Positions 16,336-24,608 of a stretch of 37,434 nucleotides of DNA are shown here, piece after piece. Made by a program: the position numbers and the translations under genes. The notes beneath the pieces were generated by a model. It was given only the letters and a program-made list of their open reading frames with translations. It made no database searches and was not told the DNA's origin. Origin of the DNA: Alphaproteobacteria bacterium (lineage in GTDB: Bacteria; Pseudomonadota; Alphaproteobacteria; Rhodobacterales; Rhodobacteraceae); NCBI GenBank assembly GCA_029289325.1, contig JARFTV010000041.1, forward strand, positions 1-37,434, given 5' to 3'. The stretch's first letter is position 1. Each line of letters opens with the position of its first letter.

Positions 16336-17712
16336 ATGCGCTCCTGGATTCGGGCAATGGTGGTCACGGTGGCGGCTCTGGGAACCGCAGCATCGACGCA
16401 GGCCGAGACGCTGACCGATGCACTGATCGCGGCCTATCGCAACTCGAACCTGCTGGAGCAGAACCGCGCCGTGCTGCGCGCCGCGGATGACGATGTCGCC
16501 GTCGCCATCTCGGCGCTGCGCCCGGTCATCTCCTACACCGCCTCGGCCGGTTGGGGCCGGACCACCGATGCCATCACCCCGGCGGGCCGCGCCACGGTCG
16601 AGGGGACCAGCGCCGCGCTGGCACTTTCGGCCGAGCTTCTGCTGCTGGACTTCGGCCGTCGCAAGGCCGGGATCGAGATCGCCCGCGAAAGCGTGCTTGC
16701 CACCCGTCAGGGGCTGATCCAGGTCGAACAGCAGGTCCTTTTCGCCGCCGTGGTGGCCTATGTCGACGTCCGTCTCGCGCAGGATGTGGTGGGGCTGCGG
16801 CAGTCGAACCTGCGCCTGATCACCCAGGAACTGCGCGCCGCCCAGGACCGCTTCGAGGTTGGCGAGATCACCCGCACCGATGTCTCCATCGCCGAGGCGC
16901 GGCTTGCGGGGTCGCGCGCCGCGCTGGCTGCGGCCGAGGGCGACCTGATGGTCGCGCGTGAGGCCTACAAGGCCGCGACCGGCGCTTATCCGGGTCGGCT
17001 TGCGCCGCTGCCGAAGGCGCCCGCGCTGCCCCGGACGCTGGAAGAGGCGCAGTCGGTCGCCCGCTCTACCAGTCCGCTGATCCGTCAGGCGCAGCATCTT
17101 GTCACTCTCGCCGGGCATCAGGTCGAACTGGCCCGCGCCGGGATGCGGCCGACGCTTTCTGGCCGGGTGACGCTTGAGACCGACCATCAGGGCCAGAACA
17201 GCAGCTCGGTCGGGCTGGGGATGAACCAGACGATCTATGCCGGCGGCCGGCTCTCGGCGTTGCTGCGTCAGGCGATCAGCGGCAATGACCGGGCGCGGGC
17301 GGGCCTGCAGCAGACTGTGGTCAGCGTGCTGGAATCCGTCGGCGTGGCCTGGGCGGGGCTCATGGTCTCAAGTGCGTCGATCGAGGCTTCGGACCGCCAG
17401 ATCCGCGCCGCGCAGACCGCTTTTGACGGCGTCCGCGAAGAGGCGCAGCTGGGCGCGCGCACCACGCTTGATGTGCTGGACGCCGAGCAGGAACTGCTGG
17501 ATGCCCGCAACGCCCGCCTGCAGGCCGAGGCGCAGCGCTATGTCGCGACCTATCAGGTCTTGGCGACCATGGGGCTGCTGACCGTGGAGCATCTCAAGCT
17601 CGGCATCCCGACCTATGACCCCGAGGCCTATTACAAGACCGTGGAACGCGCGCCGTCGCACAGCGCGCAGGGCAAGAAGCTCGACCGGATCCTCGAAAAG
17701 ATCGGCAAGTGA
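16336..17712 (+). CDS. tolC: TolC family outer membrane channel protein
   Basis: TolC-type proteins form trimeric channels through outer membrane and periplasm for type I secretion and drug efflux. The 458-residue product has a signal peptide (MRSWIRAMVVTVAALGTAAS, probable cleavage after TQA). It then shows the internal two-fold repeat of the family: long Ala/Gln/Glu-rich helices in each half, each followed by beta-strand segments (for example TLSGRVTLETDHQGQNSSSV and LSAELLLLDFGRRKAGIEIA). GGAAAGGCGGAAG precedes the ATG at 16336. The inner-membrane partners are not adjacent, so the substrate is unknown. Confidence 0.9.
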   Translation: MRSWIRAMVVTVAALGTAASTQAETLTDALIAAYRNSNLLEQNRAVLRAADDDVAVAISALRPVISYTASAGWGRTTDAITPAGRATVEGTSAALALSAELLLLDFGRRKAGIEIARESVLATRQGLIQVEQQVLFAAVVAYVDVRLAQDVVGLRQSNLRLITQELRAAQDRFEVGEITRTDVSIAEARLAGSRAALAAAEGDLMVAREAYKAATGAYPGRLAPLPKAPALPRTLEEAQSVARSTSPLIRQAQHLVTLAGHQVELARAGMRPTLSGRVTLETDHQGQNSSSVGLGMNQTIYAGGRLSALLRQAISGNDRARAGLQQTVVSVLESVGVAWAGLMVSSASIEASDRQIRAAQTAFDGVREEAQLGARTTLDVLDAEQELLDARNARLQAEAQRYVATYQVLATMGLLTVEHLKLGIPTYDPEAYYKTVERAPSHSAQGKKLDRILEKIGK

Positions 17713-17718
17713 GCGGCG

Positions 17719-17754
17719 CCCTGCCGGGCTGGCGAAAGCTGTTGCCCGGCAGGG
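17719..17754 (+). terminator. terminator after tolC
   Basis: CCCTGCCGGGC (17719-17729) pairs perfectly with GCCCGGCAGGG (17744-17754), with a 14-base loop and GTTTG after it. It begins 6 bases after the tolC stop. Confidence 0.65.
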
Positions 17755-17812
17755 GTTTGCCAGAGTAGGCTGACCGTCGGGGAGTTCGCCTGGGGTCGAA
17801 CGGAAAGCCGCT

Positions 17813-18463
17813 ATGCCTGAATCGCTGACGTCGAACTCGTCCGAGGATGTCGTGTCCTCTGTCCGCCGCCTGGTTTCGACGGGCGACCGTTCCCCCGTTG
17901 GCGATACGCCGGACAAGCTGATCCTGACGCCTTCGCTGCGCGTCGTGGCGGAGCCTGAGCCGCTTCTGTTGACCGAGCGGGCCGAGGACGATCCCCCCTC
18001 GGACGAGGTGGAGTGGGTCGAGACACCGCTTTGGCCCGCGCCCGAAGCCCCGCTGGCCGAGCTTGCCTTGACGGCGGAAGAGGCGGAACTGGTCGGTGAA
18101 GCGCCGATGTGGCCCGAGGCGGACGAAAACTGGCTGGACGAGGCCGAGCCTGCGCCCTCTGTCGCCCCCGTGGTGCCCTTCCCGCGCGCCGCAGCGCCGC
18201 AGGACCCGCCGCCCGCCGCGCCCCCGGCCGCCGAGGAAAGCTCAGCGGCGGAGGAGGAGATCGACGTTGCCGGCGTCCTTTCGGCCGCGATGTTGCAGGA
18301 TGAATCGATCCGCGTGATGGACGAGGCCGAGCTTCACGACCTGGTGCGCGAGCTGGTCCGGCATGAGTTGCAGGGCGCCTTGGGCGAACGCATCACCCGC
18401 AACGTGCGCAAGCTGGTCCGGGCCGAGGTGAACCGCGCCCTGGCCGCCCGCGCGCTGGACTGA
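17813..18463 (+). CDS. PopZ-like (DUF2497-type) polar organising protein
   Basis: The 216-residue protein has three parts that match the layout of PopZ. A short N-terminal helix, SSEDVVSSVRRLVS (about 9-22), resembles the EEILASIRRII motif. A Pro/Glu/Asp-rich acidic linker covers about 60-160. A C-terminal helical segment runs from ELHDLVRELVRHELQGALGE to the end (about 165-212). PopZ forms a polar scaffold that tethers the chromosomal centromere complex. The order pcm-like, tolC, popZ-like is also the order around popZ in Caulobacter crescentus as I recall it, which supports the call. Sequence similarity is weak by eye, so the assignment rests on architecture and synteny. A bidirectional terminator follows. 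Confidence 0.55.
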   Translation: MPESLTSNSSEDVVSSVRRLVSTGDRSPVGDTPDKLILTPSLRVVAEPEPLLLTERAEDDPPSDEVEWVETPLWPAPEAPLAELALTAEEAELVGEAPMWPEADENWLDEAEPAPSVAPVVPFPRAAAPQDPPPAAPPAAEESSAAEEEIDVAGVLSAAMLQDESIRVMDEAELHDLVRELVRHELQGALGERITRNVRKLVRAEVNRALAARALD

Positions 18464-18494
18464 CCCCGCACTGGGCGCGGACCCCGGAAAAGAC

Positions 18495-18517
18495 AACGCG
18501 CCCCGGTGGGGCGCGTT
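18495..18517. terminator. bidirectional terminator between convergent genes
   Basis: AACGCGCCCC (18495-18504) pairs perfectly with GGGGCGCGTT (18508-18517) around a 3-base loop. On the minus strand it is followed by GTCTTTT, so it fits best as the end of the minus-strand gene 18544-18870; it can also serve the plus-strand PopZ-like gene. Confidence 0.75.
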
Positions 18518-18543
18518 CTGGCTGCAAAGGCTGGTAGAAAGGT

Positions 18544-18870
18544 TCAGGCGGCTTCGGCCTGCTCTGCTTCCAGCGCATGGCGACGCTCGGATTCCTCGCG
18601 CGACAGGGCAACGCTGGTACGCACGCCCTTGGAGACGAATTCCATCAGACCCTTCACCACGCGTTCGTTCGGGTCGATCCCGGCGCAGGACAGAACCTCA
18701 CGCCCGTCGCGGGACCGCGCCCAGCGGGCGATCTGGTCGGGACCATTGCCATATTTCTTGTCATCCGCGATGGCATCATCCAGCGCTGCAAGCACAACGG
18801 CCGCGAAGAGCTTGCGCGCGCGCTGGCCTTGCTCGAAGTTGAAGGCGGTGCTGTCGATGGTGTCGAGCAT
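18544..18870 (-). CDS. small conserved Rhodobacterales protein (DUF6280-like)
   Basis: The 108-residue protein starts MLDTIDSTAFNFEQGQRARK and is helical and charged, with no signal peptide or membrane span. I recall near-identical small proteins across Rhodobacteraceae, labelled DUF6280, with no known function; the strong conservation suggests a core role. The start is set at the ATG at 18870, with AGGAAAG just upstream. An in-frame upstream ATG at 18906 would add a Lys/Cys-rich dozen residues that do not look conserved. It converges with the PopZ-like gene across a shared terminator. Confidence 0.75.
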   Translation of the reverse strand: MLDTIDSTAFNFEQGQRARKLFAAVVLAALDDAIADDKKYGNGPDQIARWARSRDGREVLSCAGIDPNERVVKGLMEFVSKGVRTSVALSREESERRHALEAEQAEAA

Positions 18871-18965
18871 CGGCTTTCCTTTTTTCTTGCTCTTGCAATT
18901 CCTCAACGTCCGAGGGTTGTAGCGATTAAACCTTGATTCGGGGCTTTCCTTTTGGAATGACTGCT

Positions 18966-18980
18966 ATGCGTTTGACGCAT
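18966..18980. other. small inverted repeat upstream of the DUF6280-like gene
   Basis: ATGCGT (18966-18971) and ACGCAT (18975-18980) flank TTG, about 100 bp upstream of the minus-strand gene at 18870. It may be an operator. The 234-bp gap 18871-19104 shows nothing else clear. Confidence 0.25.
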
Positions 18981-19104
18981 GGCTGCCGTGCCCACCCTCA
19001 GCATCTAGTCGGTCACCACCGGGATCAGCCTCGACATATAGAAAGCGGGGAAGCGTTTTCAACCTTCTGGTAAGATTTTCCCTGCGCCCGCCGCAGGATA
19101 GGGG

Positions 19105-19878
19105 TCAGGCCGGAACCACCCGCGCGCTTCCGGCGGTCATCGGGCCCGTGCTGCGGTCGAAACGCAGATAGGCGATCCCGTGGCCGCCCGATTGGGTGAA
19201 AAGCCGCCCTGCGGGTTTCCCGTCGGCCAGGATCTCGGTCCCGACCGGCGCCGCCCCCTCAACCGCCACCCGGACCAGGCCCTTGCGCAGTTCGGTCTTG
19301 TGCTTCATCCGCGCCGTGACCTCTTGGCCGACGTAGCAGCCCTTGCGGAAATCGACGCCATGCAGCCGCTCGAATCCGTGTTCCAGGATGTAGCTGTCGT
19401 CGGGCACCAGCTCGATCCCGCTTTCCGGGATCACATGTTCGACCCGGATCGCGTCCCAGTCGATCGCGGGAGCCTGACCCGGGACCGGGCTGAACCCGCG
19501 CCATCCCAGCGCCGGATGGCGCGGATCGGGCAGGGCGCCCGCCGGAGCCGCGCCCAGCCCGCGCAAGACATGCACCCCGGCCGGAGCGATCTGCACATCC
19601 GCCCGGAGCCGGTAGAGCGTCAGCCGCTTCAGCGTGTCCGCCGCCAGCGGCGTGGCGATGTCGAGGAAAACTGCGCCCTCCGGGTCCCGGGCCACGAAGA
19701 AATCCGCCAGATACTTCCCCTGCGGCGTCAGGAGCGCGGTCCAGACAAGACCCCGAGCGCCCTCCAGCGGGCGCAGGTCGTTCGACACCAGCCCCTGCAG
19801 GAAGCCGAGGGCATCCTTGCCGGTCAGGGTCCAGACGGTGCGGTCGGGGGCGGTCTCGCCGAGGATTGGGTCGATCAT
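19105..19878 (-). CDS. ygfZ: YgfZ/GcvT-like folate-binding protein
   Basis: YgfZ proteins are tetrahydrofolate-binding relatives of the glycine-cleavage T protein that help assembly or repair of some iron-sulfur enzymes. The 257-residue product has the diagnostic motif KGCYVGQEVTARMKHKTELR in the second half, with its conserved cysteine, and GKDALGFLQGLVSNDLRPLE near the N-terminus. The ATG at 19878 is chosen. A GTG at 19902 would add eight residues and sits close to the stop of the upstream ABC transporter gene, with which it may form an operon. Confidence 0.88.
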   Translation of the reverse strand: MIDPILGETAPDRTVWTLTGKDALGFLQGLVSNDLRPLEGARGLVWTALLTPQGKYLADFFVARDPEGAVFLDIATPLAADTLKRLTLYRLRADVQIAPAGVHVLRGLGAAPAGALPDPRHPALGWRGFSPVPGQAPAIDWDAIRVEHVIPESGIELVPDDSYILEHGFERLHGVDFRKGCYVGQEVTARMKHKTELRKGLVRVAVEGAAPVGTEILADGKPAGRLFTQSGGHGIAYLRFDRSTGPMTAGSARVVPA

Positions 19879-19917
19879 GTCGCGCAAGATAGGCCCGCCC
19901 ACGCCCGGCGAAAAGGG

Positions 19918-21669
19918 TCAGTCGCGCAACTGCGCCTGCTGCAGCTGCGCATAGGCCCCGCCCCGCGCCATCAGGCTTTCATGCGTGCCTTCCTCGATCA
20001 GCCGGCCCTGATCCAGCACCAGGATCTTGTCCGCGCCCTTCACCGTCGACAGCCGGTGCGCGATCACCAGCGTCGTGCGGCCCGCCTGCGCGCGCCCAAG
20101 GGCCGCCGAGACCGCTGCCTCGGTCCTTGTGTCGAGGGCCGAGGTCGCCTCGTCCAGCAGCAGGATCGGCGCATCGGCCAGCAGGGCCCGCGCAATCGCG
20201 ATCCGCTGCCGCTGCCCCCCCGACAGCGAGGAGCCGCGCGGCCCGGCATGGGTCTCCAGCCCCTGCGGCAGGGTGGCGGCAAAGCCCGCGACCTCGGCAT
20301 CGGCGAGGGCCTCGGCCAGCCGCGCCTCGGCCACATCGGTCCGGCCCAGAAGCAGGTTCTCGCGCAGGGTCTCGTCGAACAGGGCCGCATCCTGCGTGAC
20401 CGAGGCCAAGAGGGCGCGCTGGTCGAACAGGCTCATCTCCTGCACATCGACCCCACCGATCAGGATCCGGCCCGCCTGCGGCTCGATCAGCGCGCTGATC
20501 AACTGAAAGACGGTCGATTTCCCCGCGCCCGAGGCCCCGACCAGCGCGGTGACCTTTCCGGCTTCGGCGGTGAAGCTGAGCCGGTCCACCACCGGCCGGT
20601 CGGGATAGGCGAAGGACACCGCCTCGAAGCGGATTTCGGGCGCGCCGGGGGCAGGGCGGGTGCGGCTGACGGCGGGGCGGCTGCCCTGGGGCTTTGTGTC
20701 GAACAACAGGAAGATCCGCTCCAGGCTCGCCTCGGCGACCTGCCATTGCCCGGCCAGATCGCCCAGACGGCGGATCGGCTGGAAGGTCAGGGCCATGGCA
20801 GTGAAGAAGGACATGAACTCCCCCGTCGTGCGTTCACCCGCCGCGACCTCGCTGCCGCCCAGCATCAGGACGGCGAAGAAGCCCAGCCCCGTGATCACAT
20901 CGACCAGCGCCGGCATGGCGGTTCGGCCCAGCACGGTCTTGATCTCCGCCCGGACGATTGCCTGCACGATCCGGCGGAAGCGGGCGGTCTGATAGGCTTC
21001 CATCCGGTTCAGCTTGACGGCCTGGATGCCGTGGAAGATCTCGTCCAGCCGAGTGGCGCGCAGACCGGCCTGTTCCCGCGTATGCATCGCCTTGCGCCGC
21101 AGGTAGCGGCGCAGCACGACCGCCGGCAGGACAAGAAGCGGCGCGCCGATCAGGGCGGCGGCGGTCCAGATCGGGTCGATCAGGATCGCCACGGTGAAGA
21201 GCCCCACAAGCGAGACGAGATCCCGGCCGATGCCCCCGATCACTAGCGTCGCGGCACCCTGCACCGCCAGCGTGTCGCCCTGCACCCGCTCGATCAGCTT
21301 GCCGGGAGAGTGTTTCTGGAAGAATCCCGCATCCAGCGTCAGAAGGTGGCCCAGCAGGTCGCCCTGCATCTCGCCCGCGCTGGTCTGGTTCACCTGCGCC
21401 AGAAACCAGCGCCCCAGAAGCGAGGTCACCGCCCGCAGGACGAACAGCCCAAGGATCGCCCCGCCGACCCAGATCAGCGCCGTGCCGCCGCCCGGTGCGA
21501 AGACCTCGTCGAACAGGGGCTCGATCATGTAGCTCAGCAGACCCAGCGTCGAGCCTTCGATCACCATCATCACGAAGGCAAGCACCATCAGCCCCAAATG
21601 CGGCCGCAGGTAGCCGCGCCAGAACCGGGCGAAAAGGTGGTAGGAGGAATAGGGTCGGTCGGACGACAA
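19918..21669 (-). CDS. MsbA-like ABC exporter (membrane plus ATPase domains)
   Basis: This half-transporter fuses six membrane helices with an ATP-binding domain, as in lipid A flippase MsbA and multidrug exporters. Family sequence begins at YSSYHLFARFWRGYLRPHLG, and the membrane domain runs to about residue 320. The ATPase domain has Walker A GASGAGKST, signature LSGGQRQR, Walker B ILLLDEATSALD and the switch IAHRLST. No ATG lies near the family start. A TTG at 21669 gives 583 residues, the usual length. The far upstream ATG at 21795 would overlap the divergent aminotransferase start. The substrate is not evident; lipid export is plausible from the resemblance. Confidence 0.87.
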   Translation of the reverse strand: MSSDRPYSSYHLFARFWRGYLRPHLGLMVLAFVMMVIEGSTLGLLSYMIEPLFDEVFAPGGGTALIWVGGAILGLFVLRAVTSLLGRWFLAQVNQTSAGEMQGDLLGHLLTLDAGFFQKHSPGKLIERVQGDTLAVQGAATLVIGGIGRDLVSLVGLFTVAILIDPIWTAAALIGAPLLVLPAVVLRRYLRRKAMHTREQAGLRATRLDEIFHGIQAVKLNRMEAYQTARFRRIVQAIVRAEIKTVLGRTAMPALVDVITGLGFFAVLMLGGSEVAAGERTTGEFMSFFTAMALTFQPIRRLGDLAGQWQVAEASLERIFLLFDTKPQGSRPAVSRTRPAPGAPEIRFEAVSFAYPDRPVVDRLSFTAEAGKVTALVGASGAGKSTVFQLISALIEPQAGRILIGGVDVQEMSLFDQRALLASVTQDAALFDETLRENLLLGRTDVAEARLAEALADAEVAGFAATLPQGLETHAGPRGSSLSGGQRQRIAIARALLADAPILLLDEATSALDTRTEAAVSAALGRAQAGRTTLVIAHRLSTVKGADKILVLDQGRLIEEGTHESLMARGGAYAQLQQAQLRD

Positions 21670-21793
21670 GGGCTTGGGGCCTTTCGGACGGGGTTGCCGG
21701 GATTTACCGGGAAAGCGCCCGCGTCTCAAGCCGCGCCGGTTGACGCCCGCCGCGCCGGGGCCTAGCCATTGCTGCGAAGCGATGGAGAAACGC

Positions 21794-22996
21794 ATGAGCC
21801 TTGCCCACGGCCGCCCCTATCTGGCGATCCCCGGCCCCTCGGTCATCCCCGACCGGGTGCTGCGCGCGATGCATCGGGGCTCGCCCAACATCTATGAAGG
21901 CCCGTTGATCGAGATGGTGGCAAGCCTCTGGCCCGATCTGCGGATGGTGGCGGGGACCACGGGCCATGTGGCGATGTATATCGGCAATGGCCACGGCGGC
22001 TGGGAGGCGGCGAATGCCAACCTTTTCAACCGGGGCGACAAGGCGCTGGTGCTGGCTGTCGGGCAGTTCGGGCTGAGCTGGGCCAATTCCGCCCAGGGCA
22101 TGGGGATCGAGGTCGAGGTGCTGGACTTCGGCAAATCCTCGCCCGCCGACATGAACCGGGTAGAGGCGGCGTTGCGTGCCGACACGGGCCACCGGATCAA
22201 GGCGGTGCTGACGACCCATGTCGATACCGCCAGCTCGATCAAGACCGACATAACCGCCCTGCGCGCCGCGATGGATGCGGCCGGCCACCCCGCACTGCTG
22301 GCGGTGGACTGCATCGCCTCGCTGGGCTGTGACGAGTTCCACATGGATGACTGGGGCGTCGATGTGATGGTCGCGGCCTGTCAGAAGGGGCTGATGACGC
22401 CGCCCGGCCTTGCATTCATCTGGTTCTCGGAAGAGGCCCGGCGGCGCTGCGGCACCACCGACCTTGCCACGCCCTACTGGGCCTGGGGCCCCAGGGCCGA
22501 GCCGGTGGATTTCTGGCAGCACTGGGACGGCACCGCGCCGACGAACCACCTCTACGCCCTGCGCGAGGCGCTGGACATGATCCGCGAAGAGGGTCTGCCG
22601 AACGTCTGGAGGCGTCACCAAGCGCTGGCCCGGACCGTCTGGGCCGCTTTCGATGCCTGGGCGGCGGGGAATCCGCAGATCGGACTGAATGTCGCCAGCC
22701 CGGCCGATCGCGGCTGGTCCGTCACCGCCGCCCGGCTTGGCGCACCCCATGCCACGCGGCTTCGCGAATGGTGCGAAGCCAAGGCCGGCGTCACCCTTGG
22801 CATCGGCCTTGGCATGGCGCAAGCGACCGATCCCGCCTATCATGGCTTCCTCCGCGTCGGCCATATGGGCCATGTCAACGCCCACATGACCCTTGGCGCG
22901 CTGGCGGTGATGGAGGCGGGGATGGCTGCCCTTGACATTCCCCACGGCGACGGCGCCCTCGCGGCCGCCGCGCGGGTCGTGGCGGAAAGCGCCTGA
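21794..22996 (+). CDS. class V aminotransferase (alanine/serine/aspartate-glyoxylate type)
   Basis: This is a PLP-dependent fold-type I aminotransferase of 400 residues. It begins LAIPGPSVIPDRVLRAMHR, the class V glyoxylate-aminotransferase start. It carries DCIASLGCDEFHMDDWGVDV followed by the PLP lysine in ACQKGLMTPPGL near residue 200, and GHMGHVNAHMTLG near the C-terminus. Relatives transfer the amino group of serine, alanine or aspartate to glyoxylate. BhcA of the beta-hydroxyaspartate cycle is a relative too, but bhcB, bhcC and bhcD are not nearby, so the amino donor is left open. GGAG lies 6 bases before the ATG. Divergent from the ABC exporter gene. Confidence 0.85.
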   Translation: MSLAHGRPYLAIPGPSVIPDRVLRAMHRGSPNIYEGPLIEMVASLWPDLRMVAGTTGHVAMYIGNGHGGWEAANANLFNRGDKALVLAVGQFGLSWANSAQGMGIEVEVLDFGKSSPADMNRVEAALRADTGHRIKAVLTTHVDTASSIKTDITALRAAMDAAGHPALLAVDCIASLGCDEFHMDDWGVDVMVAACQKGLMTPPGLAFIWFSEEARRRCGTTDLATPYWAWGPRAEPVDFWQHWDGTAPTNHLYALREALDMIREEGLPNVWRRHQALARTVWAAFDAWAAGNPQIGLNVASPADRGWSVTAARLGAPHATRLREWCEAKAGVTLGIGLGMAQATDPAYHGFLRVGHMGHVNAHMTLGALAVMEAGMAALDIPHGDGALAAAARVVAESA

Positions 22997-23063
22997 AATC
23001 AGAAGAATACGGGGCGATCTTCGCGTAATGGATGAAGAGCCCCGCAAGGAAAGGACGACGAAC

Positions 23064-24575
23064 ATGGCCTGGGAACCGCATGGTGCGCATCTGATCGCCG
23101 GGGAATGGGTGACCACCCCCGACACCTTCCCCTCCGAACCCGCTTCGGGTCCGGTCCACCGCTTCTCGGTGGGCACCCCCGACCTTGTCGACCGCGCCGC
23201 CCGCGCCGCCGAGGACGCCTTCTGGACCTATGGCTATGCCAGCCGCGAGAGCCGCGCGGCCTTTCTTGACCGCATCGCCGACGAGATCGAGGCGCGCGGG
23301 GCCGAGATCACGCTGATCGGCACCCAGGAAACCGGCCTCCCCGTCGCCCGGCTTGAGGGTGAGCGCGGCCGGACCACGATGCAGCTGCGGCTTTTCGCCA
23401 GCCATATCCGCAAGGGCGACTACCTCGACCGCCGCACCGATCCCGCGCTGCCCGAGCGCCAGCCCGCTCCCCGGCCCGAGATCCGGCTGGTCCAGCGCCC
23501 CATCGGCCCGGTTGCCGTCTTCGGTGCTTCGAACTTCCCGCTGGCCTTCTCCACGGCCGGGGGCGATACCGCCGCCGCGCTGGCCGCCGGTTGCCCGGTC
23601 GTGGTCAAGGGCCACTCTGCCCATCCCGGCACCGCCGAGATCGTGGCCGAGGCGATCCATGCCGCGATCAAGGCGATGGACCTGCATCCCGGCGTCTTCA
23701 GCCTGATCCAGGGTGGTGACCGCAAGGTGGGCGCGGCCCTCGTTCAGCATCCTCTGATCAAGGCCGTGGGCTTCACCGGCAGCCTTGCCGGGGGCCGTGC
23801 GCTGTTCGATCTTTGCGCGCAGCGCGACGAGCCGATCCCCTTCTTCGGCGAGCTTGGCTCGGTCAACCCGATGTTCCTCCTCCCCGCCGCCATGGCCGCG
23901 CGGGGCGAGGGGATCGCCAAGGGCTGGTCCGGCTCGCTGACCCTTGGTGCGGGCCAGTTCTGCACCAATCCCGGCATCGCCGTGGTGCGGGAGGATCAGG
24001 CCGCCGCTCTGGCCGAGGCCACGCTGGCCGCCCTGCGCGAGGTCGGCTCGCAGGTCATGCTGACCGAAGGGATCGCCGGGGCCTACAGCCGCGGCACCGA
24101 GCAGATGGCCGCTGCCGCTGGCGTGCAAAGCCTGCTGACCCAGGTGTGCGACCGCCGCAACGCGCTGCCCCAGCTCTTTCAGGTGAAGGGCGCCGACTGG
24201 CTGGCGAACCATGCCCTGTCGGAAGAGGTTTTCGGTCCCCTCGGCCTGATCGTCACCGTCACGGGTGAGGAGGAGATGCTTGCCATCGCGCGCAGCCTGC
24301 AGGGCCAGCTGACCACGACCCTCCACCTGGATGAGGACGACAAGCCGCTTGCCCGCAGGCTCCTCCCGATCCTGGAGCGCAAGGCGGGCCGGGTGATCGT
24401 GAACGGCTACCCGACGGGGGTTGAGGTCTGCGAGGCGATGGTCCACGGCGGGCCCTATCCGGCCTCGACCAACTTTGGCGCGACCAGCGTGGGGACCATG
24501 TCGATCCGCCGGTTCCTGCGGCCGGTCAGCTTCCAGAACCTGCCGCTTGACCTCTTGCCGCAGGATCTGGCCTGA
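23064..24575 (+). CDS. 2,5-dioxovalerate (alpha-ketoglutaric semialdehyde) dehydrogenase
   Basis: The 503-residue protein is an NAD(P)-dependent aldehyde dehydrogenase. HLIAGEWV at the start, FGASNFPLAFSTAGGDTAAA, VVKGHSAHPGT, FFGELGSVNPMFLLP (general-base Glu) and LGAGQFCTNPG (catalytic Cys) are the marks of the alpha-ketoglutaric semialdehyde dehydrogenase group, which makes 2-oxoglutarate at the end of sugar-acid, pentose or hydroxyproline breakdown. The ATG at 23064 is preceded by AAGGAAAGGA; an in-frame ATG at 23028 is less likely. It follows the aminotransferase by 67 bp and may share its transcript. No sugar-acid genes are adjacent. Confidence 0.87.
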   Translation: MAWEPHGAHLIAGEWVTTPDTFPSEPASGPVHRFSVGTPDLVDRAARAAEDAFWTYGYASRESRAAFLDRIADEIEARGAEITLIGTQETGLPVARLEGERGRTTMQLRLFASHIRKGDYLDRRTDPALPERQPAPRPEIRLVQRPIGPVAVFGASNFPLAFSTAGGDTAAALAAGCPVVVKGHSAHPGTAEIVAEAIHAAIKAMDLHPGVFSLIQGGDRKVGAALVQHPLIKAVGFTGSLAGGRALFDLCAQRDEPIPFFGELGSVNPMFLLPAAMAARGEGIAKGWSGSLTLGAGQFCTNPGIAVVREDQAAALAEATLAALREVGSQVMLTEGIAGAYSRGTEQMAAAAGVQSLLTQVCDRRNALPQLFQVKGADWLANHALSEEVFGPLGLIVTVTGEEEMLAIARSLQGQLTTTLHLDEDDKPLARRLLPILERKAGRVIVNGYPTGVEVCEAMVHGGPYPASTNFGATSVGTMSIRRFLRPVSFQNLPLDLLPQDLA

Positions 24576-24608
24576 GCCTCTGCGCGCCCTGCCGTGCGGG
24601 GCGCGCGC

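Noticed and set aside
19180-21246. 688-codon open frame on the plus strand across ygfZ and the ABC exporter
   Set aside because: Shadow of two convincing minus-strand genes; the composition is typical of antisense frames.
21794-22996. BhcA of the beta-hydroxyaspartate cycle
   Set aside because: The enzyme class fits, but bhcB, bhcC and bhcD are not adjacent, so a specific name is not supported.
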